Assembly (NCBI GenBank): GCA_903879775.1
Contig: CAIRMY010000315.1
Span: 1 to 22,455 of the forward strand
Source of the DNA: an uncultured Bacteroidota bacterium
GTDB lineage: Bacteria; Bacteroidota; Bacteroidia; NS11-12g; UBA955
DNA: 22,455 bases
Direction: 5' to 3'
Part shown: positions 15,588 to 22,455 of the stretch, in pieces
How the letters are laid out: each line of letters opens with the position of its first letter
Numbering within the stretch: the first letter of the stretch is position 1
Notes under the pieces: model-generated
What the model was told of the DNA's origin: nothing
Databases searched by the model: none
What the model saw: only the letters and a program-made list of their open reading frames with translations
Made by a program: the position numbers and the translations under genes

Positions 15588-15595
15588 CAAAAATA
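15588..15595 (-). promoter_or_regulatory. -7 box (TATTTTTG on minus strand) for sucD
   Basis: An exact TAnnTTTG match on the minus strand ends 18 bases before the sucD ATG at 15569. It gives a short leader and excludes the longer start. Confidence 0.52.
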
Positions 15596-15648
15596 GCGTT
15601 ATGACTGCATATTGCCATAAAAAATTGGTTTATGAAGTAAAATAATTC

Positions 15649-16242
15649 TTATTTGTCGATTAAATCGGTAATATTCGATGACATTGGGCCAGTGGTAGAT
15701 GCAAAGTATGCCATTAGTTTCCCATTTTCATCGACTAAGAATTTATTAAAATTCCATTTTACCTCAGATTCTAAAACACCATTCTTGGTTTTGCGCGTTA
15801 GCCATTGATACAAAGGATGTTGATTTTCACCTTTAACTTCTAATTTTTGTGTCATCATAAATGTTACACCGAAATTCTTTTTGCAAAATGAAGCAATTTG
15901 CTCTGAACCTCCAGGCTCCTGTCCTCCAAATTGGTTACATGGACTGCCAATAACCACCAATTTTTCTGGATATTTATTTTGAAGTTTTTGCAAGTCTTCA
16001 TATTGCGGGGTGAATCCACATTCACTTGCCGTATTTACAAATAAAATCTTTTTGCCTTTGTATTGCGATAAATCCAATGAGGTTTTTTCATCCAATTGCA
16101 TGATTTTGATGTTGTAAATCGATTCGTTTGGGTTCGCTTCTTTTGCAGTCTGTGCGTCAACAGTTTTTGATTTCCCAAAAAAACAACCTGTCATTAAAGC
16201 CATTGCACCAGATGCAAGCAATTTCATTTTTAATTTTCTCAT
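15649..16242 (-). CDS. Glutathione peroxidase family thiol peroxidase, lipoprotein-like
   Basis: This 197-residue thioredoxin-fold peroxidase would reduce hydroperoxides, in bacteria usually with thioredoxin as donor. The catalytic residues are visible: C75 in NTASECGFTP, Q108 in CNQFGGQEPGG, and W163-N164 in VKWNFNKFLVD. The N-terminus has a Lys-rich start and a hydrophobic core ending in a lipobox-like L-M-T-G-C20, so the enzyme is probably exported and lipid-anchored. ATG 16242 is the start; the frame extends to TTG 16260, but that codon lies inside the -7 box. No selenocysteine codon is involved. Confidence 0.9.
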   Translation of the reverse strand: MRKLKMKLLASGAMALMTGCFFGKSKTVDAQTAKEANPNESIYNIKIMQLDEKTSLDLSQYKGKKILFVNTASECGFTPQYEDLQKLQNKYPEKLVVIGSPCNQFGGQEPGGSEQIASFCKKNFGVTFMMTQKLEVKGENQHPLYQWLTRKTKNGVLESEVKWNFNKFLVDENGKLMAYFASTTGPMSSNITDLIDK

Positions 16243-16257
16243 AATTATTATGATAAA

Positions 16258-16265
16258 CAAATATA
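16258..16265 (-). promoter_or_regulatory. -7 box (TATATTTG on minus strand) for the peroxidase gene
   Basis: An exact TAnnTTTG match ends 15 bases before ATG 16242. The extended motif GTTATATTTGT is identical to the one in front of the secreted BNR protein gene near 21917-21928. Confidence 0.52.
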
Positions 16266-16284
16266 ACCAAACAAAGGTTTTGCT

Positions 16285-16292
16285 TATTTTCG
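16285..16292 (+). promoter_or_regulatory. -7 box (TATTTTCG) for the Omp28-like gene
   Basis: TATTTTCG is a TAnnTTcG match that ends only 4 bases before ATG 16297, predicting a leaderless transcript for the Omp28-like gene and xerD. Confidence 0.45.
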
Positions 16293-16296
16293 TGGA

Positions 16297-17154
16297 ATGA
16301 GAATTTCTAGTTTGTTTTTTGGAGGGATGCTTTTGGCACTTTCATTCGTTTCATGCGAAGAAGAACCCCCTTCAGGTTTGAAATTTAAAGAACGTCCATT
16401 GTTGGATACCACCTACTTAAGCGCTGCTCCAACAGCACAAGCAAAACAAGTTTTATTGATAGATGTTACTGGTGTTCGCTGCAATAATTGCCCGAGAGCG
16501 GCTGAAAAGGCCTTTGCAATTGAAGATGCGAATCCAAATAAGCTTCAAATATTGGCCATTTACCCAAATTATGGCACATTGTCGAAGCCTTGGCCTAACA
16601 TGGATACTTTGGTTACAAAAGACGCAGATGATTTAGTAGGGACATTGGGTACGGTGACTAATTTACCGTTGGGAATTATTGATAATGTATCTTACAATGG
16701 AAAATATTTGATTGATGAAAACTCTTGGTCAATTGTTGTTGATCAGCAAAAGGTTAAGACTACACCAATTAACTTAGAATTAAAAGCGAAATGGCTTCCC
16801 GATGAAGATAAAGGTAGAATAGAAATTAAGGCAATTGCCAATACCGCGATTCCTAGCACTACAAAATTGAATTGGGTAATTGCAATCCTCGAAGACGATA
16901 TGGTTGGTTGGCAGTCAACTGCAAATGGAGTTGAGGAAAGCTATAAGTTTAAACATGTTTTAAGAAAGTTGGTGACATCTGCCTATGGTGATCCTTTAAC
17001 AATAGGAATGCCGGCAGGGTTTACAACTGAAAAACATTATTATATTCCTAGGGTTGCAAAATGGAAAGCCGATAAATTGAGTTGTATGGTTTGGATTTTA
17101 GACGCAGACACCAAAGAAGTACTGCAAGTAAACAAGGTTAAGTTTATTCCTTAA
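16297..17154 (+). CDS. Omp28-related outer-membrane lipoprotein with thioredoxin-like fold
   Basis: The 285-residue protein has a lipoprotein signal peptide (hydrophobic 5-17, lipobox F-V-S-C20, followed by acidic EEE). It then has the Omp28 family block VLLIDVTGVRCNNCPRAAEKA with C62-x2-C65, a CxxC pair placed as in thioredoxin-like proteins, and an Ig-like C-terminal region (about 145-285). Omp28 was described as a Porphyromonas surface antigen; its biochemical role is unsettled, and a redox or chaperone activity is possible. Glu residues after the lipid Cys are consistent with a surface-exposure signal in this phylum. The stop directly abuts the ATG of xerD. Confidence 0.82.
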   Translation: MRISSLFFGGMLLALSFVSCEEEPPSGLKFKERPLLDTTYLSAAPTAQAKQVLLIDVTGVRCNNCPRAAEKAFAIEDANPNKLQILAIYPNYGTLSKPWPNMDTLVTKDADDLVGTLGTVTNLPLGIIDNVSYNGKYLIDENSWSIVVDQQKVKTTPINLELKAKWLPDEDKGRIEIKAIANTAIPSTTKLNWVIAILEDDMVGWQSTANGVEESYKFKHVLRKLVTSAYGDPLTIGMPAGFTTEKHYYIPRVAKWKADKLSCMVWILDADTKEVLQVNKVKFIP

Positions 17155-18057
17155 ATGGTGCAATGGGATGAAGTGATTGTTGGGTTTCGGCAATATTTGA
17201 CTTTAGAAAAGTCATTGTCGAAACATAGCATTGAAGCTTATCATCGCGATATTGAAAAGTTGAGGCTTTGGTCTATGAACAACGGATCTCAAGGCCCATT
17301 GTCTCTCAATAAAAAAAATCTAGAACAATTCTCTGCATTTATTGCTGAAATGGGTTTTCAAGCGACTTCTCAGGCCCGAATTGTTTCTGGTGTTAGAGCG
17401 TTTTATAAATATTTAGTATTAGACGATTTGCTGGTTGAAAGTCCTGCAGATTTTTTAGAACCACCTAAAACGGGAAGAAAGTTACCCGTAGTGTTAAGCC
17501 CGGAAGAAATTGATCAAATGATTTCAATTATTGATCGTTCTACAGACGAAGGTGAACGCAATGTTGCCATGCTTGAAACGCTCTATAGCTGTGGCTTGCG
17601 TGTATCTGAGTTGGTGGGATTGCAACTCACGCATGTTCATTTCAATGACCAATTCATACAAGTCTTAGGAAAAGGCAATAAGGAACGTTTGGTGCCAATT
17701 TCAGGGAAGGCATTGAAGCACATCCAATTATATACCAATAATATAAGAAATAAATTGAACATTTCCAAATCGAGCCGTGATTTGGTTTTTTTAAACCGTT
17801 ATGGAAGAGGCTTAACCCGACAATCGGTTTTTCTATTCATCAAAAAGGCTGCATTGATGTCAGGAATAGACAAAGTAATTAGCCCGCATTCATTTCGTCA
17901 TAGCTTTGCAACACATTTGGTTGAAGCTGGCGCGGATTTAAGAGCAGTGCAAGAAATGTTAGGTCACGAATCAATCACAACCACAGAAATTTATACGCAC
18001 TTAGATAGAAATTATTTGGCAGATACCTTGGTGAAATTTCACCCTCGATCGAGCTAA
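17155..18057 (+). CDS. xerD: Tyrosine recombinase XerD
   Basis: The 300-residue site-specific recombinase resolves chromosome dimers at dif, activated by FtsK. It has an N-terminal SAM-like domain (1-95: FRQYLTLEKSLSKHSIEAYHRD) and a catalytic domain with the full set R149 (CGLRVSEL), K173 (LGKGNKERLVP), H245-x2-R248 (PHSFRHSFATH), H271 (LGHESITTTEIY) and nucleophile Y280. The length and the HSFATHLVEAGADLRAVQEMLGH block fit XerD/XerC rather than integrases, and no mobile element surrounds it. No untranslated gap separates it from the Omp28-like gene. Confidence 0.92.
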   Translation: MVQWDEVIVGFRQYLTLEKSLSKHSIEAYHRDIEKLRLWSMNNGSQGPLSLNKKNLEQFSAFIAEMGFQATSQARIVSGVRAFYKYLVLDDLLVESPADFLEPPKTGRKLPVVLSPEEIDQMISIIDRSTDEGERNVAMLETLYSCGLRVSELVGLQLTHVHFNDQFIQVLGKGNKERLVPISGKALKHIQLYTNNIRNKLNISKSSRDLVFLNRYGRGLTRQSVFLFIKKAALMSGIDKVISPHSFRHSFATHLVEAGADLRAVQEMLGHESITTTEIYTHLDRNYLADTLVKFHPRSS

Positions 18058-19076
18058 TGATTTTTATACCAGTTGTTCCATGTTTTTTTTCCGTACAAGA
18101 AATATCCCATAACCAGGCTGTTTTTAAGCACCCCGGATAGTGTTTGAATGTCTCTAGGATTGCTAGAAATCTGAAAATTCTTCTTGTGCTTATCGAAATA
18201 TTGATGGGCTTTTAAAATTTGAACAATATGTTTGGGTTTTCCTTGTATGAGGAAAAGAAAAGCTGCCAAACCATCAAAAACTTTTCGTTGAAAAATGCGT
18301 TTTGACTTAATTGATTCAGGCAAATTTTTGTAAAGCATGAGCAATGAATTCCTGAAATTCAAGTATGTTTTTCTAGGATTTTGATTTGACAAGGTAGCGC
18401 CACCCATGTGATAGAAAGTACTTTGGTGACAGTTGTAAATTTTATAACCAAGCAGTTGTAATCTCCAACATAAATCAATTTCTTCCATGTGAGCAAAGAA
18501 ATCTTCGTCTAAGCCATTTGCCATTTCCCAAGCTTCTCTTTTGATGAACATTGCTGCTCCGGAAGCCCAAAATATTTCATTGGAATGATTGTATTGCCCT
18601 TTATCAAATTCAACATTTCCAAAGATCCTTCCCATACAAAATGGATATCCAAATTCATCAATGTATCCGCCTGCAGCTCCCGCATATTCAAACTTGTTGC
18701 GGTTGAAATAATCGATAATTTTGGGTTGACATGCTCCTAGATTTGGATACATCTTAACCATTTCTAGTAATGGCTCCATCCATCCCTTTTCAGGTTCTGC
18801 ATCAGAATTCAAGAGTACAAAATAATCTGCAGTTCTACCTTTTAATCCTCTATTATAGCCACCAGCAAATCCTGTATTTGAATCTAAAACAACGAGTTCT
18901 AAATTTGGATAGGTGGTTTTAACGAATTGCACAGAATCGTCGGTGCTCGCATTGTCTACAATAATAATTTTACAATTGGGATATTGAGAATTTGCAATGA
19001 CTTGAGGCAAGCATTGTTCTAATATACTTTTGGTATTGTAATTTAAAATAACAATATCTACACTTGGCAAACTCAT
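18054..19076 (-). CDS. Glycosyltransferase family 2 (rhamnosyltransferase-like)
   Basis: The 340-residue cytoplasmic glycosyltransferase has a GT-A fold: VDIVILNYNTKSILEQCL at the N-terminus, IIIVDNASTDDS (nucleotide binding), NTGFAGGYNRGL and YFVLLNSDAEPEKGWMEPLL with the metal-binding acidic residues. FWASGAAMFIKREAWE and FFAHMEEIDLCWRLQLLGYKI follow. This pattern is that of WbbL-type rhamnosyltransferases of polysaccharide assembly, but donor and acceptor cannot be told. Its ATG follows directly on the stop of the gene before it, and its stop overlaps the xerD stop by 4 bases. Confidence 0.9.
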   Translation of the reverse strand: MSLPSVDIVILNYNTKSILEQCLPQVIANSQYPNCKIIIVDNASTDDSVQFVKTTYPNLELVVLDSNTGFAGGYNRGLKGRTADYFVLLNSDAEPEKGWMEPLLEMVKMYPNLGACQPKIIDYFNRNKFEYAGAAGGYIDEFGYPFCMGRIFGNVEFDKGQYNHSNEIFWASGAAMFIKREAWEMANGLDEDFFAHMEEIDLCWRLQLLGYKIYNCHQSTFYHMGGATLSNQNPRKTYLNFRNSLLMLYKNLPESIKSKRIFQRKVFDGLAAFLFLIQGKPKHIVQILKAHQYFDKHKKNFQISSNPRDIQTLSGVLKNSLVMGYFLYGKKTWNNWYKNH

Positions 19077-19448
19077 TTAGGCTTTTGCAGTTTTAAGAAA
19101 CGGCGTAAAAATAAATTGAGAATGTTCGCCATAAAGCCATAGGATACAAATGTTTTTTTTGTTTTCGCCATATGCTTTTGTAAAATCATCGATTTTATTT
19201 TGATTAAGGATATTCAATTCAATCAATCTTTCCATGACTGTTGCATTGATTGAAAAAGGGAAATCGAATTCAGTTCTATCTAAAATCATTTCACCAATTT
19301 TAGCACTTTCTTGATGGGCTACAAAAATTGGATAGTTAGAGAATCCGCCATCTATAATATCGTGACTTACTTCTTTAAGCATTTCAGATATTTCAGCAAT
19401 TTGTTTTTCTAACGTTTTAAGTGCGGCTTCAATTTCTTTATTTAACAT
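19077..19448 (-). CDS. Small conserved-looking protein of unknown function
   Basis: I recognise no named domain in this 123-residue soluble protein. The N-terminus is a likely coiled coil (about 2-28, EIEAALKTLEKQIAEISEMLKEV), then comes HDIIDGGFSNYPIFVAHQESAKIGEMI, a helical middle, and a compact end with ICILWLYGEHSQFIFTPF. It has no signal peptide or membrane segment. It sits 2 bp after the secreted BNR gene and abuts the GT2 gene, so it is translated from the same leftward mRNA. Its coding nature is clear from the tight packing and its normal composition. Confidence 0.75.
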   Translation of the reverse strand: MLNKEIEAALKTLEKQIAEISEMLKEVSHDIIDGGFSNYPIFVAHQESAKIGEMILDRTEFDFPFSINATVMERLIELNILNQNKIDDFTKAYGENKKNICILWLYGEHSQFIFTPFLKTAKA

Positions 19449-19450
19449 GC

Positions 19451-21913
19451 TTAATGTGATATTTTAATTTTCTTGGTGTATGTATTTTGGTTTGTTTTTA
19501 CGCGAATAAAATAGATACCTGAAGATATGTTTGTAGATTGAATGTTGAGACTTTTGGTTTCAAGCACCCTGGTGCCGTTGAAGTTGTATATTTCTACAGA
19601 CTGAATTGGCTCGCCATTATTCATGGCAACATGAATGATATCATTTGCCGGATTGGGATATACATTGAGCATTTGGTTCTGCTTAACGATATTTTTGGTA
19701 TTGCTTAACGGCGATAATTTTATTGTCCATGAACCTCTTCCATGGGTAAATAAAAAGAGTCTTCGGTCTGAATTTCGCATTTTAATTTCATGAATTTCTA
19801 CGTTAGGAATTCTGGTGTCTTTTGTCCAATTTTTCCCTCCATCTATGGTGAAATAGAAGCCGAAATCGGTGGCAGCAAATATTTTATTTTCAGGATCCTG
19901 AGGATCAACGGCAACCATGTTTACGGGTAACTTTGGTGGTAAATTCCCAGAAATATTCTCCCAAATTGGTTTGGTGCTGTCTAGGCGACTGACCTTCCAA
20001 ACACGGCCTTGATTACTTACTGTTGTGAATGAAGCGAAAAGTTGATATTTGTTCGTTGGATTAATGGTAAAGCTATTGATGTAATCGCTTGTTACAATAG
20101 ATGGAACACTCGAATTGAAATTCACTTCATTTCCAATTGCATTGCTTGCATTTTCAAGTTTGTAAATTTGAGCTGCGGAACCACCATAATAAAATACAGG
20201 GTTGGCATCTTCACTACAAGCCATTGCTTTAATTCCTGATTTGGAGGCAATGTTTATTTTTTCCCAGTAACTTCCATAATCAGTTGAACGGTACACTCCA
20301 GAATTGGTTCTGTAAAACAACATTGCTTGATCAGCTGGATTGATTGTATATGCATTGATAAATGCAACACCATCAGTTGAAAATTTAGGATCGGCAATAT
20401 CAGTAGCATTGCCAAATCCGCTATTGAAATTATCAATTCTATTGATTCCGTCATTTTGATAAGAAACATAAGCCACACTTCCGTCTTGCATACCAATATG
20501 GCAATAAGCTCCGTCTCCACCAAAGATTCTTCTATTGTTCATGGGTGCAGAAGAATAATGTGTTCCATTATCTTGAGCTCCGGCAACGGATACAAATCCA
20601 TTTAAACCATATGCTCCGGCATAATATTGAGTTACGTGATATCCGTTGTTTAAATTGGCAATACTCGATGTACTGCTCCAACTAAATCTATAAAGTCCAC
20701 CATCAGTGCCCAAAATATATTCATTCGATTTGGTTCTGAATCCAGCAAAGGAGTGGTGGTCTGAATGACTGCCATACAATTGTTTCCAACTGCTCCCACC
20801 GTTTGTTGAAGCGCAGGCAGAAACGCCACCCGCAACAACTTTATTTGAATCAACAGGGCTCACACCAAGCATCACGCAGTAAGCTTGATAACCAGGTCCA
20901 ATGTCAATTGGAGTTGTTTTTTTCGTCCAGTTTTTTCCACCATCGCTGCTTTTATAAAATGCAATTGGATCATCATCAAATAGATAACCTTCAAAAAGGG
21001 CATAAACAACTTTAGGGTATTTTGCGCAATTTGCCATTTGAATTCTGCGGTAGGTACCACCAACTGGTTTACTTGGGAAGTTCGTTACCTGAACAAAAGT
21101 TCCAGCTTTTCCATTGCTATCGGAAATGTAAATTGTATTTGATTGCTGCGAAATAATCACCCTACCGTTTGGTAAAGTTAAAATATCCGAAACCATTTTG
21201 TTTCCGCTTGAAAAAACTTGTTGCCAAGTATTTCCTTTGTCAATTGACCGGTATAAGCCTTGAGAATTTGTTCCTACAAAAATGGTGTTGCTATCGGAAA
21301 CCGAATGCTCGATATCCCAAATGGCATCCATGCCGGCAACCCCAACTGTTGATTGAAGTTGTTTAAACGTTTTTCCGCGATCTTCAGATTTAAAAACCCC
21401 ATTTCCGTTGTTGTGAACCCCCGCATCGCGGCATTCGCCGGTACCGTAGTAAATTTGATTATAGTTGAAAGGATTGGCTGTGATACAACTTGGCATCATC
21501 GAAATTTCTTGATCATTTACTGGAGACCAACTAGCACCGGCATTGGTTGTTCGCCAAACTCCACCAGAAATAGCGCATGCAATAATTAGGTTATCGTTTG
21601 TTGGATCAATCCACAAAGCTCTGGTTCTGCCGCCAACATCTTCTGGACCAATTTCATGAATGCTATCGATTGTGGCAAAATTATTTCTTGAGATTACTTG
21701 ATTTCGATCCCATTGACTCCATTGGGTTCTGAGCCATGATGGAACTTGACCATTTACATCTTTCCTAGCCTCAAACCATTGTTCAAAGAAACCTGGTTTT
21801 TCACCAAAAATTTGTTCTTTGTGTTTTGGCTTCAAAATAATTCCAAGAAAATATAATGAAGTAAAAATTATGAGTATTGGTAATAAACGAGATGCTTTTC
21901 TCAAATTCAACAT
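19451..21913 (-). CDS. Secreted BNR/Asp-box (VPS10/sortilin-like) protein with T9SS sorting domain
   Basis: The 820-residue protein starts with a hydrophobic signal segment (about 9-27). The body (about 85-740) begins with IGPEDVGGRTRALWIDP and contains at least seven Asp-box-like turns of the S-x-D-x-G-x-x-W type (NAGASW, EDRGKTF, DKGNTW, DGGKNW, NGGSSW, DYGSYW, DGGKNW), implying one or two beta-propellers as in sortilin/VPS10 or GH74-like proteins. The last 75 residues (from VYPNPANDI to the end) are a type A sorting domain for the type IX secretion system, ending KKIKISH. Cargo is expected at the cell surface or outside. The ligand or enzymatic activity is unknown. Confidence 0.88.
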   Translation of the reverse strand: MLNLRKASRLLPILIIFTSLYFLGIILKPKHKEQIFGEKPGFFEQWFEARKDVNGQVPSWLRTQWSQWDRNQVISRNNFATIDSIHEIGPEDVGGRTRALWIDPTNDNLIIACAISGGVWRTTNAGASWSPVNDQEISMMPSCITANPFNYNQIYYGTGECRDAGVHNNGNGVFKSEDRGKTFKQLQSTVGVAGMDAIWDIEHSVSDSNTIFVGTNSQGLYRSIDKGNTWQQVFSSGNKMVSDILTLPNGRVIISQQSNTIYISDSNGKAGTFVQVTNFPSKPVGGTYRRIQMANCAKYPKVVYALFEGYLFDDDPIAFYKSSDGGKNWTKKTTPIDIGPGYQAYCVMLGVSPVDSNKVVAGGVSACASTNGGSSWKQLYGSHSDHHSFAGFRTKSNEYILGTDGGLYRFSWSSTSSIANLNNGYHVTQYYAGAYGLNGFVSVAGAQDNGTHYSSAPMNNRRIFGGDGAYCHIGMQDGSVAYVSYQNDGINRIDNFNSGFGNATDIADPKFSTDGVAFINAYTINPADQAMLFYRTNSGVYRSTDYGSYWEKINIASKSGIKAMACSEDANPVFYYGGSAAQIYKLENASNAIGNEVNFNSSVPSIVTSDYINSFTINPTNKYQLFASFTTVSNQGRVWKVSRLDSTKPIWENISGNLPPKLPVNMVAVDPQDPENKIFAATDFGFYFTIDGGKNWTKDTRIPNVEIHEIKMRNSDRRLFLFTHGRGSWTIKLSPLSNTKNIVKQNQMLNVYPNPANDIIHVAMNNGEPIQSVEIYNFNGTRVLETKSLNIQSTNISSGIYFIRVKTNQNTYTKKIKISH

Positions 21914-21918
21914 ATTTA

Positions 21919-21926
21919 CAAATATA
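21919..21926 (-). promoter_or_regulatory. -7 box (TATATTTG on minus strand) for the secreted BNR gene operon
   Basis: An exact TAnnTTTG match ends 5 bases before the ATG at 21913, predicting a very short leader for the three-gene leftward unit. Confidence 0.5.
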
Positions 21927-22047
21927 ACGAAATTTCATTTGACTTTCTTTGGCATGAGAACCATTGTTATCAGGTCAAATAACAATTGTTTAATAATTTA
22001 ATCACTTTTGTTTACTATTTTTTAGACGAGTTTGAACTGCCAACATT

Positions 22048-22055
22048 TATATTTG
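22048..22055 (+). promoter_or_regulatory. -7 box (TATATTTG) for the serine hydrolase gene
   Basis: An exact TAnnTTTG match ends 18 bases before ATG 22074. It is divergent from the BNR gene promoter, with 121 bp of AT-rich sequence between the two boxes and no clear operator. Confidence 0.5.
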
Positions 22056-22073
22056 ACACAATTTCAAATATTT

Positions 22074-22455
22074 ATGAAAATCTTAAAAGCATTGTTTGTG
22101 GTCATTGGAGTTCTTTTTTTACTCATTGCCATCGTATGGATTTCCCCTTATAACTATTTAATCAAAGGGGTGAGACTGGTTTATTTAAAAGGTGAGAAAA
22201 CAGCCAATTATATGGACTGGGTTGATTTTGATGTGCGCAAAATTTCAAAAGGAGATCAGAAAAAAAGTACGATTGTAGCCACTGAAAAGTTTGAATTAAA
22301 TCCGTCTTTAACAGCCATGTTAGACAAAACAAATTCAGGTTCGTATTTGGTTTATAGAAACGACACCTTAATTTCTGAAAATTATTTTAGAGGGATCACG
22401 GATACTACCAAAACCAATTCATTTTCAATGGCTAAGACCATCACTACCTTGTTGG
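22074..22455 (+). CDS. Serine beta-lactamase-like hydrolase (5' part; runs off the window)
   Basis: The first 127 codons are present. An N-terminal hydrophobic segment (residues 4-24) could be a signal anchor. The region from about residue 91 (YLVYRNDTLISENYFRG) leads into S118-M-A-K121, the SxxK nucleophile motif of the class C beta-lactamase/penicillin-binding-protein family, followed by TITTLL as usual. Many such proteins in this phylum are esterases or peptidases rather than antibiotic resistance enzymes. The YxN and KTG-type motifs lie beyond the window, so activity cannot be judged. Confidence 0.8.
   Translation, partial: MKILKALFVVIGVLFLLIAIVWISPYNYLIKGVRLVYLKGEKTANYMDWVDFDVRKISKGDQKKSTIVATEKFELNPSLTAMLDKTNSGSYLVYRNDTLISENYFRGITDTTKTNSFSMAKTITTLL

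Noticed and set aside
17155..18057. Tyrosine recombinase considered as an integrase of a mobile element
   Set aside because: No tRNA, direct repeats, phage or conjugation genes lie nearby; length and motifs fit the housekeeping XerD, and neighbours are core genes.
22074..22455. Beta-lactamase-like gene considered as an antibiotic resistance gene
   Set aside because: Only the SxxK motif is visible, and this broad family in the phylum is mostly esterases or peptidases; the decisive part lies beyond the window.

Overview
The window is an ordinary, gene-dense chromosomal segment of a member of the Bacteroidota. The evidence is the AT-rich composition and codon use, a protein with a type IX secretion C-terminal sorting domain, an Omp28-type lipoprotein, a ccoG-ccoH-SafE cluster next to a Crp/Fnr regulator, no visible Shine-Dalgarno sequences, and Bacteroidota-type TAnnTTTG -7 boxes in front of almost every gene that begins a transcription unit. 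I cannot name the genus. I saw no phage, plasmid, IS element, CRISPR array, tRNA or rRNA.

Layout. (1) 1-2454 (+): the end of a cbb3 cytochrome oxidase assembly cluster (3' part of ccoG, ccoH/fixH, a SafE/TauE-like membrane protein), followed by an FNR-like regulator that has the cysteines expected for an oxygen-sensing 4Fe-4S cluster. (2) 2536-3705 (-): the Na+/H+ antiporter nhaA. It is divergent, across 36 bp, from a tightly overlapping + operon (3742-6205): ribD, an EamA transporter and a YigZ/IMPACT protein. (3) 6248-7566: an unknown lipoprotein with membrane segments, and convergent trmB. (4) 7631-11050 (+): aat, a cyclase-family metallohydrolase, a GT9 glycosyltransferase and ribonuclease Z. 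(5) 11156-14606 (+): ftsK and a lolA-like gene, ended by a strong bidirectional terminator. (6) 14700-16242 (-): sucD and a lipoprotein glutathione peroxidase. (7) 16297-18057 (+): an Omp28-like thioredoxin-fold lipoprotein directly abutting xerD. (8) 18054-21913 (-): a three-gene unit made of a large secreted BNR/Asp-box protein, a small unknown protein and a GT2 glycosyltransferase. (9) 22074-end (+): the start of a serine beta-lactamase-like hydrolase.

The genes cover housekeeping roles: respiration, riboflavin, tRNA processing, chromosome segregation (FtsK and XerD lie 3.3 kb apart), lipoprotein trafficking and envelope glycan synthesis. I did not find a convincing undescribed multi-gene system. 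The most distinctive signal is the position of the -7 boxes. At about nine units the box ends only 4-9 bases before the start codon, which predicts leaderless or nearly leaderless mRNAs and also corrects several gene starts. Secondary points of interest are the FNR cysteine pattern beside the cbb3 cluster, the copper-binding potential of the SafE protein, the lipoprotein with an odd topology, and the T9SS-protein/unknown/GT2 unit.
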